From NCBI GenBank assembly GCA_022316685.1, contig JAKJHU010000134.1:310001-374000 (forward strand): 64,000 nucleotides of DNA. The letters run 5' to 3'. This DNA is from Progne subis subis (lineage: Eukaryota > Chordata > Aves > Passeriformes > Hirundinidae). Under the pieces are notes generated by a model. The model made no database searches. It worked only from the letters and a program-made list of their open reading frames with translations, and had not been told where the DNA came from. A program made the translations under genes and the position numbers. Below, one piece after another: positions 1 to 11,065 of this stretch; the first letter of the stretch is position 1, and each line of letters starts with the position of its first letter.

Positions 1-595
1 ATCACTGCAGTCAGCAGACCTGAGCCTTTGGACTGATTAAATATTTGGTAACTTAAGTTAATAATGAAAAACCTGTTCTGGATTAGAGTTTAGTGTCAAA
101 CACATGGACGTGGTCAGGCAGAAGTTTCTCCACAGGATGAAGGGAGAAGAAACAGCTTTCTGTACTGGTGCCAGTTATAATCCTGATGTACTTTAAAAAG
201 CAACACAAGTGAATAAACTTTCAAAACTTGCAGAGATTTACACAGACAAATATCCACATGCAAGAAGTATTCTCTTTATGAGGCCCGAGAGACTTGCTTT
301 TATGGGTAAGCATTCGTTAAGCAAATTGCCAGCTACTTTATCCAGGTGCACAGAGCAGCCACATAAAAGAAGAGAATTGGTTTAAGGAAGCAGAACAGAG
401 CTGCTGAAGTCATGCCAAACAAGGAAGGGGCAACCCCATCCGGCAGAGTAAGCAAATGATGCCATGGATCCATAAGCAAGTAACTAAGCCACCCACATGC
501 TGTAAAGTCTGCCAAGACAGATGGTGCTACTTGTGAAATATCTTCAGATGTTCCTCAGAGTTTGCAGCTTATATTTTATGGTGGAAATAAAGGGG
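1..595. other. Unique AT-rich sequence, nothing recognised
   Basis: No repeat family, splice-bounded exon or RNA gene is visible here. The stretch ends in a purine-rich run containing AATAAA (585-590), which leads directly into the long A tract that follows. No target-site duplication or gene-like body was seen upstream of that signal. Confidence 0.5.

Positions 596-651
<56 letters not shown>
596..651 (+). repeat. Long poly(A) homopolymer, G4 then A19-G-A36
   Basis: Seen directly: four Gs (592-595) are followed by 19 As, one G at 615 and 36 more As. It is one of four homopolymers of more than 35 bases in the window. CR1, the main bird LINE, does not use poly(A) tails, so this is more likely an expanded A tract than a CR1-mobilised retrocopy. 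AATAAA lies just upstream, so a retrocopied 3' end cannot be excluded. Confidence 0.95.
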
Positions 652-654
<3 letters not shown>

Positions 655-699
655 GTCTTTTATTCCTTAGATTTTATTGGCTACAAATGTTATGTTATG

Positions 700-905
700 T
701 CCTTTTAAATCAGCCTACAGAAAGATCTGCTCTTAATTAAACTCTTTAAATAATTGGTGGATTTTAACTTGCCTGTGGAGGTTTGATCTCCATCCTCGTA
801 ATTCAATCTCAAAGGCTTAATCCCCATTTAGTTTAGTTAATCGTTTGTGTAGGCAAATGCCCAATTAGGAACTCTCCATACCTTTTGGGCCTGCTCAGGC
901 TCAAA
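700..905. promoter_or_regulatory. Possible conserved enhancer-like stretch (homeodomain motifs)
   Basis: This non-repetitive AT-rich stretch holds TTAATTAA (733-740), TAATTGG near 751, a bicoid/OTX-type TAATCC (818-823) and CAATTAGG (862-869). Such clustering is common in vertebrate conserved non-coding elements near developmental genes. The motifs are seen directly; conservation and activity are inference, because AT-rich DNA produces such motifs by chance. Confidence 0.25.
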
Positions 906-1254
906 ATACCTGTGCTAAATAAAAATATTTTACAAAATCTGTGGGGTTTTAAACTGCCTTAATGGTGTTCGACATCCTGCCTCTAAAAGATTAAACTGTG
1001 GCATTTATATTTTAGATGTCACTGGAGTAGCTACCTGTGCTTGCCTTCCCAGCTTGGGGATATGAATAAAGAGGGCAGTGGGGTCTGCAGATCACTTTGA
1101 GCTTCGAAGTTTTGGGATATTTTCTCAATAATGAGCTTCCTTACTTCCACTTGTTTATGCTGTACACTTCTCTTTGACATAATTTAGTTTAATTATCAAG
1201 TCACTGGCATACATGTGACTAAGTTTTATAGGCACAAGAGGAAAAAGTGACATT

Positions 1255-1806
1255 TTGATATCATCTGGTTGTTGTTTGTGTGTTTGTTTCATTTTTGTTT
1301 TTTTTTTTCTTTTTTTTCCCCAGGAAATGCAATATTTAGCGAGTAGACAATTCTCAAGAGCACGGTACAAAAGAGGATTTCACCCAGACAGGCTCTCAGC
1401 TTCAGCAGAAATGCTCCCTTTCCTTGCAAGACATTCAGTAGAAACTTGGAGGAATCCCCCAAGCAGCAAGTACCCGAAGGGAGGTGAGACAACGCTTATG
1501 TCCTGCCTGGAAGCAGTCATCCCCCGCTGGTGTCCAAGGGAAGCAGCCCCTGAGCTCCAGGGGGAGGTGAGAGCAGCCCCCAGACCAGGGACAGCTGCTG
1601 AGCCCCCTCTGAGCCCTGGGGACACAGAAAGGGTTGTGCTGGAGCTCTCAGCACTCACCAGCCTTTGTAGGCGATCTGAAGGACTGGGCAAAGCTACAAT
1701 AAACCAACGTGGGCTCCCAAATGTTGTCCTTGCTTTCATTCACTTTTTTTCACATCGCAACCTCTGCCCATCTTGCCTTTTGTCAGCACTGAATTCTAGC
1801 CATTAG
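1255..1806 (+). other. Open frame with exon-like splice signals, unrecognised
   Basis: A 183-codon frame runs through a strong pyrimidine tract ending in CCCCAG (to 1323), which would be a good splice acceptor. GAG|GTGAGA donors follow at 1483/1484 and 1566/1567. The implied exons would be 160 or 243 nt. The predicted peptide has no recognisable domain, signal peptide or repeat, and its first 20 or so codons only translate the T-rich tract. AATAAA occurs near 1699. This could be an exon of a long non-coding RNA or a lineage-specific transcript, or chance. Confidence 0.15.
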
Positions 1807-2260
1807 CAGCATTCTGTAGAGGAATAAAGGGCACAGAGCTCATCACTTAACTTCTTCCTGGCATTATCATTCTGTACGAGTTATTTTGGTTTAGAAACCC
1901 ACACACATTCTTCACAATCACACTCATTTTCCCACCAAAGATGAGGTCTACGGGTAGCTACTATTTTTTCAGCCTGTGTGCACTAAACCTCATAATCACT
2001 GATGAGCAGTCTGCAAGCTTTATGTCAGCAGACTCTGATGAAAAATATGTATATAAAAATACTCCTATTTTGTGACTTTTTGTTACTGTTCCTTTTGAAA
2101 TCAGCTCAAGATCTATGTCCCCCATGTTGAACAGTTATAGATATATGTAAAGCTGAAAACTGACATTTCAAAGTTCAGCTCAGTCAGCTTTTAAGCCATG
2201 CAAGGAACATTTTTTTCTCTTATTCCCATTCTGGAGAGTCTGTTGGTTTTTTAAACAGTA

Positions 2261-2262
<2 letters not shown>
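1807..2262. other. Unique sequence, nothing recognised
   Basis: AT-rich sequence with no identifiable repeat, exon or RNA gene. Confidence 0.45.
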
Positions 2263-2315
<53 letters not shown>

Positions 2316-2322
2316 TTTTTTT
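2263..2322 (-). repeat. Long poly(T) homopolymer, T48-AA-T10
   Basis: Seen directly: 48 Ts (2263-2310), two As, then ten Ts (2313-2322). Read on the minus strand it is an A tract without the G-run leader seen at the other three long homopolymers. Long homopolymers are prone to sequencing and assembly length error, so the length is approximate. Confidence 0.95.
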
Positions 2323-4730
2323 AGGCACTGTAATTTGAAAACCAACAGTACCGTGAATATTGATCTATTTTGTTTGTGGGAAGATTGACATGAAAGGAGC
2401 AATCTGTTTTTTTGTTTCCATCCCACTGGAGCCAACTGGAATCTCCTCCCTGAGAGCCCCCAGTGACCAGCTACCAGAGCATTCACTGTTCAGCACAAGG
2501 ATATCCTGGCCTTCCTTTCCACATGATTTAGTCCCAGTTTTTCCTGAGCAGTCAGAATGAAAAATTAAGAAGAAAACAAATGAATGGACAAATTAAAGAT
2601 ACATTAATCCAGCAAGTAATTTTAAAGGAATAGTCCCAAGGCCAAGTTCCTATTTTATTGTTATTTAGCCTGTCTCCCCAGAGCTCAGCCATCTGACAGG
2701 AGGTTTGGGGAACCATCCAGCTGTTTCCAGTCCCCAGCTACCACAAGGATTTTTCCTTTGTCCTCCTTTTCAGCAGGCAGCTGAGCTAAACTCTCACCAG
2801 GCTTGATGCCTGTAGCAAGACAGGGTTATTTAACCTTCCTCATTAAGCTGTTCTGAGTCCATGCAGCGCTGAGAGGACCCCATCTCCATGGGCTTTTATC
2901 TGCTTGACCACCAAAAACCTGTGCAAGTTCCCCCTTGGGAAATCCCTTGGCAGTGCTTGTACCTCTCCTGACACACTCAGCCGGCCACAGAGGTGCTGCT
3001 CAGAGGCTACAAACACAACTCCTTGCAATACTGGGTGCTGGTTATACTTCCTTCAAAGGAAGGAGAATTGCTGGAGACTTAGGATCTATGCCTAGCCCCT
3101 GCTTAACAATTTATCTCTATGAAAGATGGGTGTTAGGAAGCACTTACTCTGCTAGGAGGTAAATCCACTGTCCTGAGCACTTGTGGGCATCCATGGCGCT
3201 GTTTCGCTTGCAGGAGAGAAAGTATTCAAACCATGATTTAGATGCATTTCAACTTTCACTCCCTCCCACTGCAATTCAGTCAGCTCTGTCGTTGTATATC
3301 TTTGTATATCTTCTTTTCTAAATAGCATATGGAACCTTATCCACCAGCCTGTGCATGAGCCTACTTTGTCTGCCATGTGCTTCAGTTTAAAGTAGCCTGG
3401 AATAATCCCTCACGCTTCAGGTGCCATGATTAGGACTGTGCACAAACCCTGCCAGGCTGTAACACAGACTCCCTCTCCCTTGTGCAAGGTCACATATGTA
3501 CAAACACCAATTGCCTCTGTGAATTCTTCAATATGTTAAGCAAGGAAACATTTCAGCTAATTAATTCAGACAGAATCACTTGGAAAAATCAAATATTCCT
3601 TATTGCAGAAGACTGAGTGCCTCTGTGGTGGTCTAGATGTTGAGAAGCCAAAATAATGTTGTATCTTTAAATGGTGCTGGAAAGGACAAATTGACAGTCT
3701 GGAGATGTCACTTCATCTACAGAAAGAGATATGAAAGATTCCCTATGATCTGACTGGCACCAGAGCCGGGGTGAAAGGGCACTGAGTCATTTTGCAAGGC
3801 GGGAATAAATCAGCTGCCTTCTGCTTACATTTATTACCTACCTGCACATATCCAAACCTTGCCAGAACTGGGCTTGCTTTTGCTCTCTCTTGCCATGGCC
3901 TTTAATTCACTTGTTGTCTGATGAACCCCCTCACATTTGAGGTCCTTTTTACCACTTCCTTATAAAAATGATTGGCTAATTACTGCCTAAATGACTATAT
4001 TGATTTCAGGACCTGTCTGAGCAAAAAGCCAACAAGCAGCCTCAGGAAAACAGAATTTCCTCAATGCTTTGATTGTTCAGACAGTATTTCCTCAGCCTTT
4101 TTTCCCCTGACAGTCCTAATAAAAGCTGTTACCTCTGATTTCTTTGGAGCTATGAGCAGTATCACCTGTTTTCAATGCAGCTCCTATAAGGCAAGATGCA
4201 GGAAGTTACTCTCCATACCAATCTCTCTGATGTAACATCCCTTTATCCAAAATCAGAACGATACATTCAGAAAAAGGCTATTAAATGTAAACCCCACCGA
4301 GGGCTGCATTTGTCTGCTGTGCCTTTGTTAGTCCGTGGAAGTAACTGCCTTGAAAAACAGACAGTGAGAATTCTCCCAGAAGCAGTGAAAACCACCCAAA
4401 AATCTGCAAAAGAAATGAAGCTTGTTAAAGCTTTAGAGAAATAAAAAATACTCCATATATCCTAAAAGGCCAAATGCTGTTTCCATGAAGAATCTCAGTT
4501 AATTTTCACTAAAAGCAGCTCCAAATCTTTAAAAGTAAGGAAAGAATATCTGTTTTCAGCAGACACATACTTTCAGTAGATTACTTCTCTCTGCCTCAGA
4601 GATATTACTTTTATTTTGGCAACATCTTGTAATGGGTGATGATGAAAAATAATTTTACCTTTCAATTTTAGTCACAGAACTTTTATAACTGTGTCTTGAG
4701 ATAACTTTAAAACCTAGTGCATTTTTTCAG
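2323..4730. other. Unique sequence, no gene recognised
   Basis: Mixed-composition DNA. Short open frames occur on both strands (for example + strand 4196-4444), but none has a recognised domain together with convincing splice borders. No repeat family was recognised. Confidence 0.4.
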
Positions 4731-4739
4731 GCCTTTGGT

Positions 4740-5100
4740 AACACAAGCTACGAAGATTCGCATTTGGAATTTATTTTATTATATTTTGTAATTATGCAAA
4801 TGATGTGGCACATCAGCATTAATCATACTAAATGAAGCTATCTGTTTCAGTTTGAAATACTGAATAATTATTCATTAAGAATGATGGGCAAAGAAGCTTA
4901 AATCAAACAAACTTACATTTTAGAGAAGCAGCTTGCAAAAATATTCTTTGGGAGGGTTGATTTTATTTATTTGGGGGAAGTGTGTAGGCACAAATATTTA
5001 AAAACAGATATTATTGGTGAGAAATGTTGCAAAAATGCCCTTCAAATCAATTCATATTTATAAATCCAGTCTGTAATTACGAAGATACGCTTCGTATTCA
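4740..5100. promoter_or_regulatory. Possible enhancer-like stretch with octamer motif and inverted repeat
   Basis: AT-rich unique sequence containing a perfect POU octamer ATGCAAAT (4794-4801) beside TAATTA-type words. At 5078-5096 there is a 7-bp inverted repeat, TACGAAG, 5-base loop, CTTCGTA. Several CpGs survive in otherwise AT-rich DNA (5080-5107). It directly abuts the CpG-rich block that starts near 5150. Regulatory function is inferred from motif content only. Confidence 0.25.
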
Positions 5101-5149
5101 CTAAAGCGTAAATATCACTTAATTTTCTACATTCAAAAGAGCAGAGGGA

Positions 5150-5345
5150 TTGGCGTGTGTCTCCTGTCGCAGCAAAGGGGCTGTTTGTACTGAGCTGGTC
5201 TCTGGAGGAGGTTCCGGAGCCGCGCTCAGCGGGAGCAGCCTCGGAGCCCCTCGGGTCACCGCGATCTGAGGCGCTCGCTGGGCCAGCTTTGGTCTGTGTC
5301 TCTCTCTCAAAATGAACTCTGGCGCTCAGTTCAAATGGCTCAGCG
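5150..5345. promoter_or_regulatory. Small CpG-rich block (possible unmethylated element)
   Basis: By eye about 15 CpG dinucleotides fall in roughly 200 bases (for example CCGCGCTCAGCGGG and ACCGCGATC), against almost none in the flanks. No TATA box or known transcript start was recognised. An ATG at 5312 opens a 92-codon frame ending in a donor-like CAAAG|GTGAGG at 5586/5587. It could be a minor promoter, a distal enhancer or a GC-rich remnant. Confidence 0.35.
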
Positions 5346-5586
5346 GCAAATTGGTCTCACCAAGTTCACACGACGAGCCCAAACTCCTGCAAGAATTTCC
5401 TCCTTTCCTTAGACCCTGTGCCTTCTTCATTAACTTTGATATAGGCTCCCTGCCTCACTTCTGCTGTTTCTTGTGCTTATCTTTGTACAGGGTAGTCAGC
5501 AGCTTCACCCTTTCAGCAGCTTATCCAAGCTTACACTGTAAAAGCTGCTCTCGTCCCCGGCTAGGAAGAATGGCTCTGTATCAAAG

Positions 5587-5850
5587 GTGAGGCTCGACAC
5601 AGTCAACTTCCACAGGCCAGTCAAGCTCAGGGAGAGGGGAACTAGTGCTGATGGTGGTGACAGGGACCTTGGCTAGGCTGGAAGTCTCTGCAAGCCTCTT
5701 CCAGTCAACACGTGTTTGGTGTTGACAAATGAAAGGGGTTTTGGCTAAAAGACTCCTAAGTGCTATCTTGTTCCCTGAATAGGGAATATTTCAATTTTCA
5801 TTCTCTGCATAGGAAAATTAAAAGCTGGAGATCAGGCAAAGGTTCTGCTT
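5587..5850. other. Unique sequence, nothing recognised
   Basis: Short spacer between the CpG-rich block with its open frame and the CR1 fragment. No repeat or coding signal was seen. Confidence 0.4.
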
Positions 5851-6045
5851 CCCCCAGAGGGAGCTGGCACTGCCCAATCTCCCCAGGGAATGGGCACGGC
5901 CCCGAGGCTGCCGGAGCTCCAGGAGCATTTGGACACCGGGGATGCACAGAGGGGATTGTTGGGGGGTCTGGGCAGGGACAGGGGCTGGGTCAATGATCCC
6001 TGGGGCTCCCTTCCAATGCAGGGAATCATTCTCTGATTCTATGAA
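5851..6045 (+). mobile_element. CR1 LINE 3'-end fragment (5'-truncated)
   Basis: The sequence follows the avian CR1 3' region closely: the CCCCAGGGAATGGGCACGG segment, then TCAATGATCC, CTCCCTTCCAATGCAGG, and the terminal ATTCTATGA-type tail near 6037-6045. CR1 copies in birds are normally 5'-truncated and end in short 8-bp tail repeats, not poly(A). Only the last 200 bases or so are present, so it carries no coding capacity. The subfamily resembles those in songbirds, by recall only. Confidence 0.88.
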
Positions 6046-8275
6046 CAAAAGACCCACATCAGTGATGGGATAGGGTTTCTTTACACTTTAGAGGTAATTT
6101 GTTTTAAGGAGGAATTCGCTGTTTCTCTCGTTGGTGGAAAGGCCACTTTGGCTGACACACGTCTCACAGAAGCAGTCTTTTAGTCACCAACCAAAGAGCA
6201 GACCCTTTTGGTTCACGTCATTTAAACACAGATGGCCAGCGCTGAGGTCAGTGAATTCCTCCCTGGAACGCCTCTCCCTTTCCCCAGACCAAGGGGAACA
6301 GACATTTACCTTTGGTTAGATGTGTAAATTCAGTTCATGCAGTTTAGACCCAGTTATTCTGCTGGCACTGTGAGGGGCACAGCCATGCTCACAGCTCTCT
6401 GACTGGAATAAACCTCAGCAAACTGCTCCCCAGAGAGCTCCAACATGAGCCGCGTTTAGACCCAGATCGAGGGCCCTCTGTGGTTTAAGGTGGCTTCTTT
6501 GACTTTGCGCTGAAACGGAGCAGAGGAGATGGGCTTAAACTGCTCTGAGCAGGGAAGCAGCAAGGGGCAGCGCTGCCTTTATGCAGCAGCTTTTTCTGGG
6601 ACATTGCCCCTCTGGCATTTTCCAGGCTTGGCTGGAGCAGCTGGAGCAAAACTCCATATCCCCTGATTTCATACCTGTGTTATAAACTGTGGGCCAGAGC
6701 CAAATTCTCCACATGCTGGACAAACAGTTACAAAGCTGTCTGGGCCTGGATGAGTCTGGGGACCCTGCAAGGGAAGGAGAGTGAGGGGAATGTCACAGTG
6801 GATGAGAAACACAAGAGGGGTGACAGCTAGAGGCCAAAGGGAGAACCAGAGCTGAAAAATGATCAGAGTCTGTGGTACAAACATCCTAAGAACTATGTTT
6901 CTCTCCAAATCAGCTCCTTGGGTTTTTTTTGGTTTTTTTTTGTTTTTTTTCTCTTCTACCTCTGCCCACATTAGCCTTTCCTTGTGGACGGGACTCTTTC
7001 AAGTTTATTTTTCTGGGTTTTTTTGGGTTTTGATTTTGTGGTTTTTTTTCTTATTTGTATCCATGTTTTCTGTTTGCAGACTTTGGTAACCCACGCCATT
7101 AATCTGTGCTAAATGATTCAGGACCCTACAGGATCCAGCTTCACTTACTTGACTTCTATTTTAATACTGAAAATAAATGTGATTAAATAATAAATTTGAT
7201 TGTCTACTTAGAAGTGTTTGTCTCCTCAAGTCTAATGCTAATTTCTTGCTTTCCTAAATCTTTCTTTCTTTTAATATGACATGTATCATGGGAAATTGCT
7301 CACTAAACCAGAAGCAGATTTAATAAAAATCTTTCCACAGACTCAACACCAACTGATTTAAATCTATGCAAGCAAAAATTAAGAGCTATCATTCATTCAG
7401 ATTAGTGCTTTCAAACACATAAGGGAGTTTTCTTAGGAAAGTTTCTGATTTCAAATATACACAGGCTGTAGTTCTTTGTTTCACTACCCAGGGTTCAGAA
7501 GTAAAAAATTTTGATACAACTAAGTTAATGCAAGGATTACAGAAATATTTTCCATGGTAAGACAAGGGGTTTACTTCTGGTATGCTGGGAAAAAAATGGG
7601 ATCAATAAAAGCCTTTACAACGCATTACAGTGAAGAAAAAAATAATTTGTGTAGAAGTTACTGTGAGCTTTAGACTAATGGTCATAACCATAAATTATAT
7701 TGAAAACCAGATAAAATTAAATAAAGACTTGTGAAGTATAAATTTGCTGCTGGCAATCTAAAAAGGATTTTCTTGTTACTTGCCCATGGGATTTGGGGTT
7801 CTATCAAGGAAGCTTTCCTACTTGTCATACATCATTTCAAAGAGACATATATAGCCTGGAAACTGCTTTAAGGCAGCTGCAAGCAAGTGTCACTTTGAGT
7901 TAAATGCATTATTAAACTGTTGGGAAATTTCACATCATGGGTCATTTATCTATGCTAAATGGGTCAAAAGCCTCTACACATGCCTAGATAAATGAGAGAG
8001 AAGAGCAAAATTCTCCCTTGGGAAGTAATACGTTGACAACCTCTTAGAGTTCATGTTGTTATTTTTAGTAGATAAGAGAAAAAAACTACTTGCTAAGTGC
8101 ACTAATTCATAAACCCAGGTGCCAAGTACCCAAAAGAAAAGGTTATCAAACATTCCCATATCTTGACAACATTTTGTGCAAGATGTCAGCAAAATTAGGT
8201 GTCATATTCTTTGGGCCTTTGTCTTTAGTGGCTGATTATATGGCCCCAAAAGATGCCCACTGAATGAAGTGTATA
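6046..8275. other. Unique sequence with two T/G-rich low-complexity runs
   Basis: Mostly unrecognised AT-rich DNA. Two low-complexity T/G-rich patches lie at 6919-6950 and 7011-7050, made of runs of T broken by G pairs or triplets. No gene, RNA or repeat family was identified in the rest. Confidence 0.45.
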
Positions 8276-8385
8276 CAGAATCATGGAATCACAGGATGGA
8301 GGAAATCACAGGGTTGGAGGAAACCTTAAAGATCATCCTGCCACAATCCCATGTTGCTCCAAACTCCCCCCAGCCTCCCCAGTTT
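8276..8385 (-). mobile_element. Old CR1 LINE 3'-end fragment
   Basis: Read on the minus strand, this ends in the CR1 tail; the plus strand shows CAGAATCATGGAATCACAGG. The GGTTGGAGGAAACCTTAAAG block typical of the CR1 3' untranslated region follows. It is more diverged than the copies at 5851 and 30816, with a small internal duplication of the GGAGGAAA word, so it is probably an older insertion. It is truncated after about 110 bases and non-coding. Confidence 0.8.
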
Positions 8386-10617
8386 AGATCTTTTAGGAAG
8401 CAGTAGTGGGTGCCCTTTGGAAAGGCTGCAGGGAATGAAAACAGAGAAGTGCAAAGTTTCTAAAACTTTGATGTGCTCTAATATGTGATTTAATTTACTC
8501 ACAGAGCACCCTTCAGTTTAGTAAATCCTGCCCCTGGCATTGCTGGGCGTTCCCAGACCCCAGGCCATGCATCATCTAACAAATTGGAAGCCAACCTAGT
8601 AGCCAATTTCAGGCAATTAGCAGCAGTGTAAATCCACATGAGAGGAGAAGTGAGCTAGAAACAGTTCTTCACAGTGCATTGGCATTCTTTCATGTTGAAA
8701 GATTATGTTTTCCATTTCCTTGCACATTTGCCCATCAAGCAGACCAGTCAGAAAAATACTTGAGCAAACAATTGCAGAGGGAGACTCGTCCTTTTGATTA
8801 GAAGCAATTTTGCTTTCTCCGTAGCTGATAGATGGGAAAACTGATTTGGTGTTGCTATCAGTTCATAGCTGTGAGCCAGCTGGGCTCATCGAAGGCTCAG
8901 CCCCCTCCTCTGCAGAAATTCTCCTCAGCCAGAAGGTTATGGGATATTTTAGCAAATACTCTCTAGGTTTTGGGGAAGAGTTCTTCACTTTAACGTACAA
9001 AGCTGATTTATGCAGCTGCTGATGTTAATGAGGAGATGTTTATGTATCCAATACATGAGGTTTTTAAAATGGATTTTTAAATTTTTTTTTTTTTGTCAGT
9101 AAAGAAAGGTTTTCTTATTTCAAAGTTTAGTTGATTTATGGGTGAAAAAAATTAGAAGGCTGAAAAATATAAAGGATCTGTGTGTAGTCAAAATCATTAC
9201 TGCTTTTAGTTGGTGCAGCATGTAAAAAGGGACCTTAGCCTCCCAGAAGACACTGAGAATTTCAGTTTTTTACTAATCAATATCGACTCAGAACAAAGAT
9301 GAACTATTTTATTGCACTACTCACCTAGAAATCCTTCAGCCCATAACATTTATTGCAACTTTAAAAATAAAATGCAATTAAAAGTTACATCAATGTAACC
9401 TCTCTCCAACTACTTTTCAAAATGCATAATTTTAAAAAATATCTTTATACAAGACAGACTTATTAAAATTTTAGAACATTAAAAAATTGTTGGAAAGAAA
9501 ATAAAAGAAAAGAAAGAAAGCCAAACATAGCAAGATGTTTGGTTGATGAACCAAGCAAAGCAAAGCTGATCTGCTAAAGCCAGCTGACACTGCTGGCATT
9601 ATCCCAAAATGTACAAACACATGACCCGACCTATCAGTGCATTTTATTAAGATATCACTGAGAACAAAATTAAAACATCTAATTAAAATTTTTCTCAGGC
9701 ACAAAATTAATGTATATATCAAAGCCATGACATGGTTTCTCAATTAATTAATTAACCTACTTTCAAGTACAAAATCTCTGTGCTCAGGTGTTCTGTCTAT
9801 GGAAAGTTTCTGACCAGGTCCCCAGCTAGCTTAATAGGCTTTTAAGCTAAATTGTCTTAATACAGTAAGAATAACTTATATCACCATTCATTTCTTACTT
9901 TACTCCTCTTTATAAATTTGCCATAATGAGATTAGAAACAGATATTATAGAACAGCTCTACAGATCAGAAAATATTCCTGATGGTGTTCATCTTGCAATG
10001 TGAGTATGGGTTCAGAGTAGAGAATTCAGCTGGTTTTGTTTGTGTACGATGTTTGTTGTCATAACCTACATCAGGCCATTTACAGTATCAACAATGGCTC
10101 TAAATTAAATAAGCCAGATTTACTTAATTTGCTCCATAATAACAATATTACATTATTTTAGCCAAACGTCGATGTCAAACTGAACAGAAATAAGTGGAAA
10201 GCAGTAATTAGTCTAGGTTAAAATATATCCTCAAAGGATATTAAATATGCAAGAGCTCATCCATGAAAATTAGACTGCAAGAGGTTACACCATGTATTGG
10301 CTTATTTTGTTACATATCAAATTATCTCTCATGAATAAATATACCTAATAATGTTTAACTCTATAATTTAATAGTGCCCTATTAAAAATACTTTCTAAAT
10401 CAACCAGGCTGTGTATTTGATTTTCTATGATTATCAGATTTTAAGTACACGATAATTAAATGTGCAATTTGTACTGACGCCTGCAAGCACATTTAGAGAG
10501 ACTATACCCTTCTACCCCTCTAGTAGGTAACTTTAATAAAGAGGAATGCCAGGACCTAATATTTCGCTGAGATAATGTAAGATAAAAACCACAACAAGAT
10601 GTGAAGTTTCTTAATTT
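8386..10617. other. Unique AT-rich sequence, no gene recognised
   Basis: Long AT-rich stretch without a recognised repeat. The part around 10050-10480 has a motif-dense, non-repetitive look that could be conserved non-coding DNA, but no single diagnostic motif was found. Confidence 0.4.
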
Positions 10618-10622
10618 GGGGG

Positions 10623-10671
<49 letters not shown>
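10618..10671 (+). repeat. G5-A49 homopolymer tract
   Basis: Seen directly: five Gs (10618-10622) followed by 49 uninterrupted As (10623-10671). It has the same G-run-then-A-run arrangement as the tracts at 592-651 (+) and 52559-52607 (read on minus). It lies about 55 bases before a CpG-rich block. Confidence 0.95.
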
Positions 10672-10673
<2 letters not shown>

Positions 10674-10724
10674 AGTTTGTTGGTATTTAAAGCAAAAGAA
10701 ACAATTCCCGAGCCACAAAGGGTA

Positions 10725-11065
10725 AGTTTGATGCGCTTTGCAGCGGAAGCGGTGCTGTGTTCCCTTTCCCACCGATCCCGGACCACAGACTCTTTAAAGG
10801 ATTCGAAGCACATCCCTTGCAGGGTAAATCCTTAGGCAGGCACAGGATTTCCCATTTCCCTGTCCAACAGCTCTGGACGTGAGCGACCTCCGGACCCTCG
10901 GAGTGCCCCGCCACCGGGGCCGGGCAGCCTGGGGCAGCCGCTGCCTCGGGGGGCACGGGGACAAATGAACCCTTAATAGGTGCTGGGCAAGTGCAGGGGA
11001 GCTACAAGTCCCTGCATGCAGCATTAACCCGGAGCCAGCCCTGCTCCCCCCGAGGAGCTCCAGTT
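10725..11065. promoter_or_regulatory. CpG-rich block (possible CpG islet)
   Basis: About 18 CpGs are visible in about 340 bases, densest at 10880-10960 (CGACCTCCGG, CCCCGCCACCGGGGCCGGG). A few more follow at 11117-11153. The flanks are AT-rich and CpG-poor. Minus-strand open frames cross it (10687-10956, 10794-11024), but their translations have no recognised domain and look like a by-product of GC-rich composition. It may be a distal promoter or enhancer. Confidence 0.35.

Noticed and set aside
585..651. AATAAA followed by poly(A), suggesting a processed pseudogene
   Set aside because: No gene-like sequence upstream and no target-site duplication. Processed retrocopies are rare in birds because CR1 does not mobilise poly(A) RNA.
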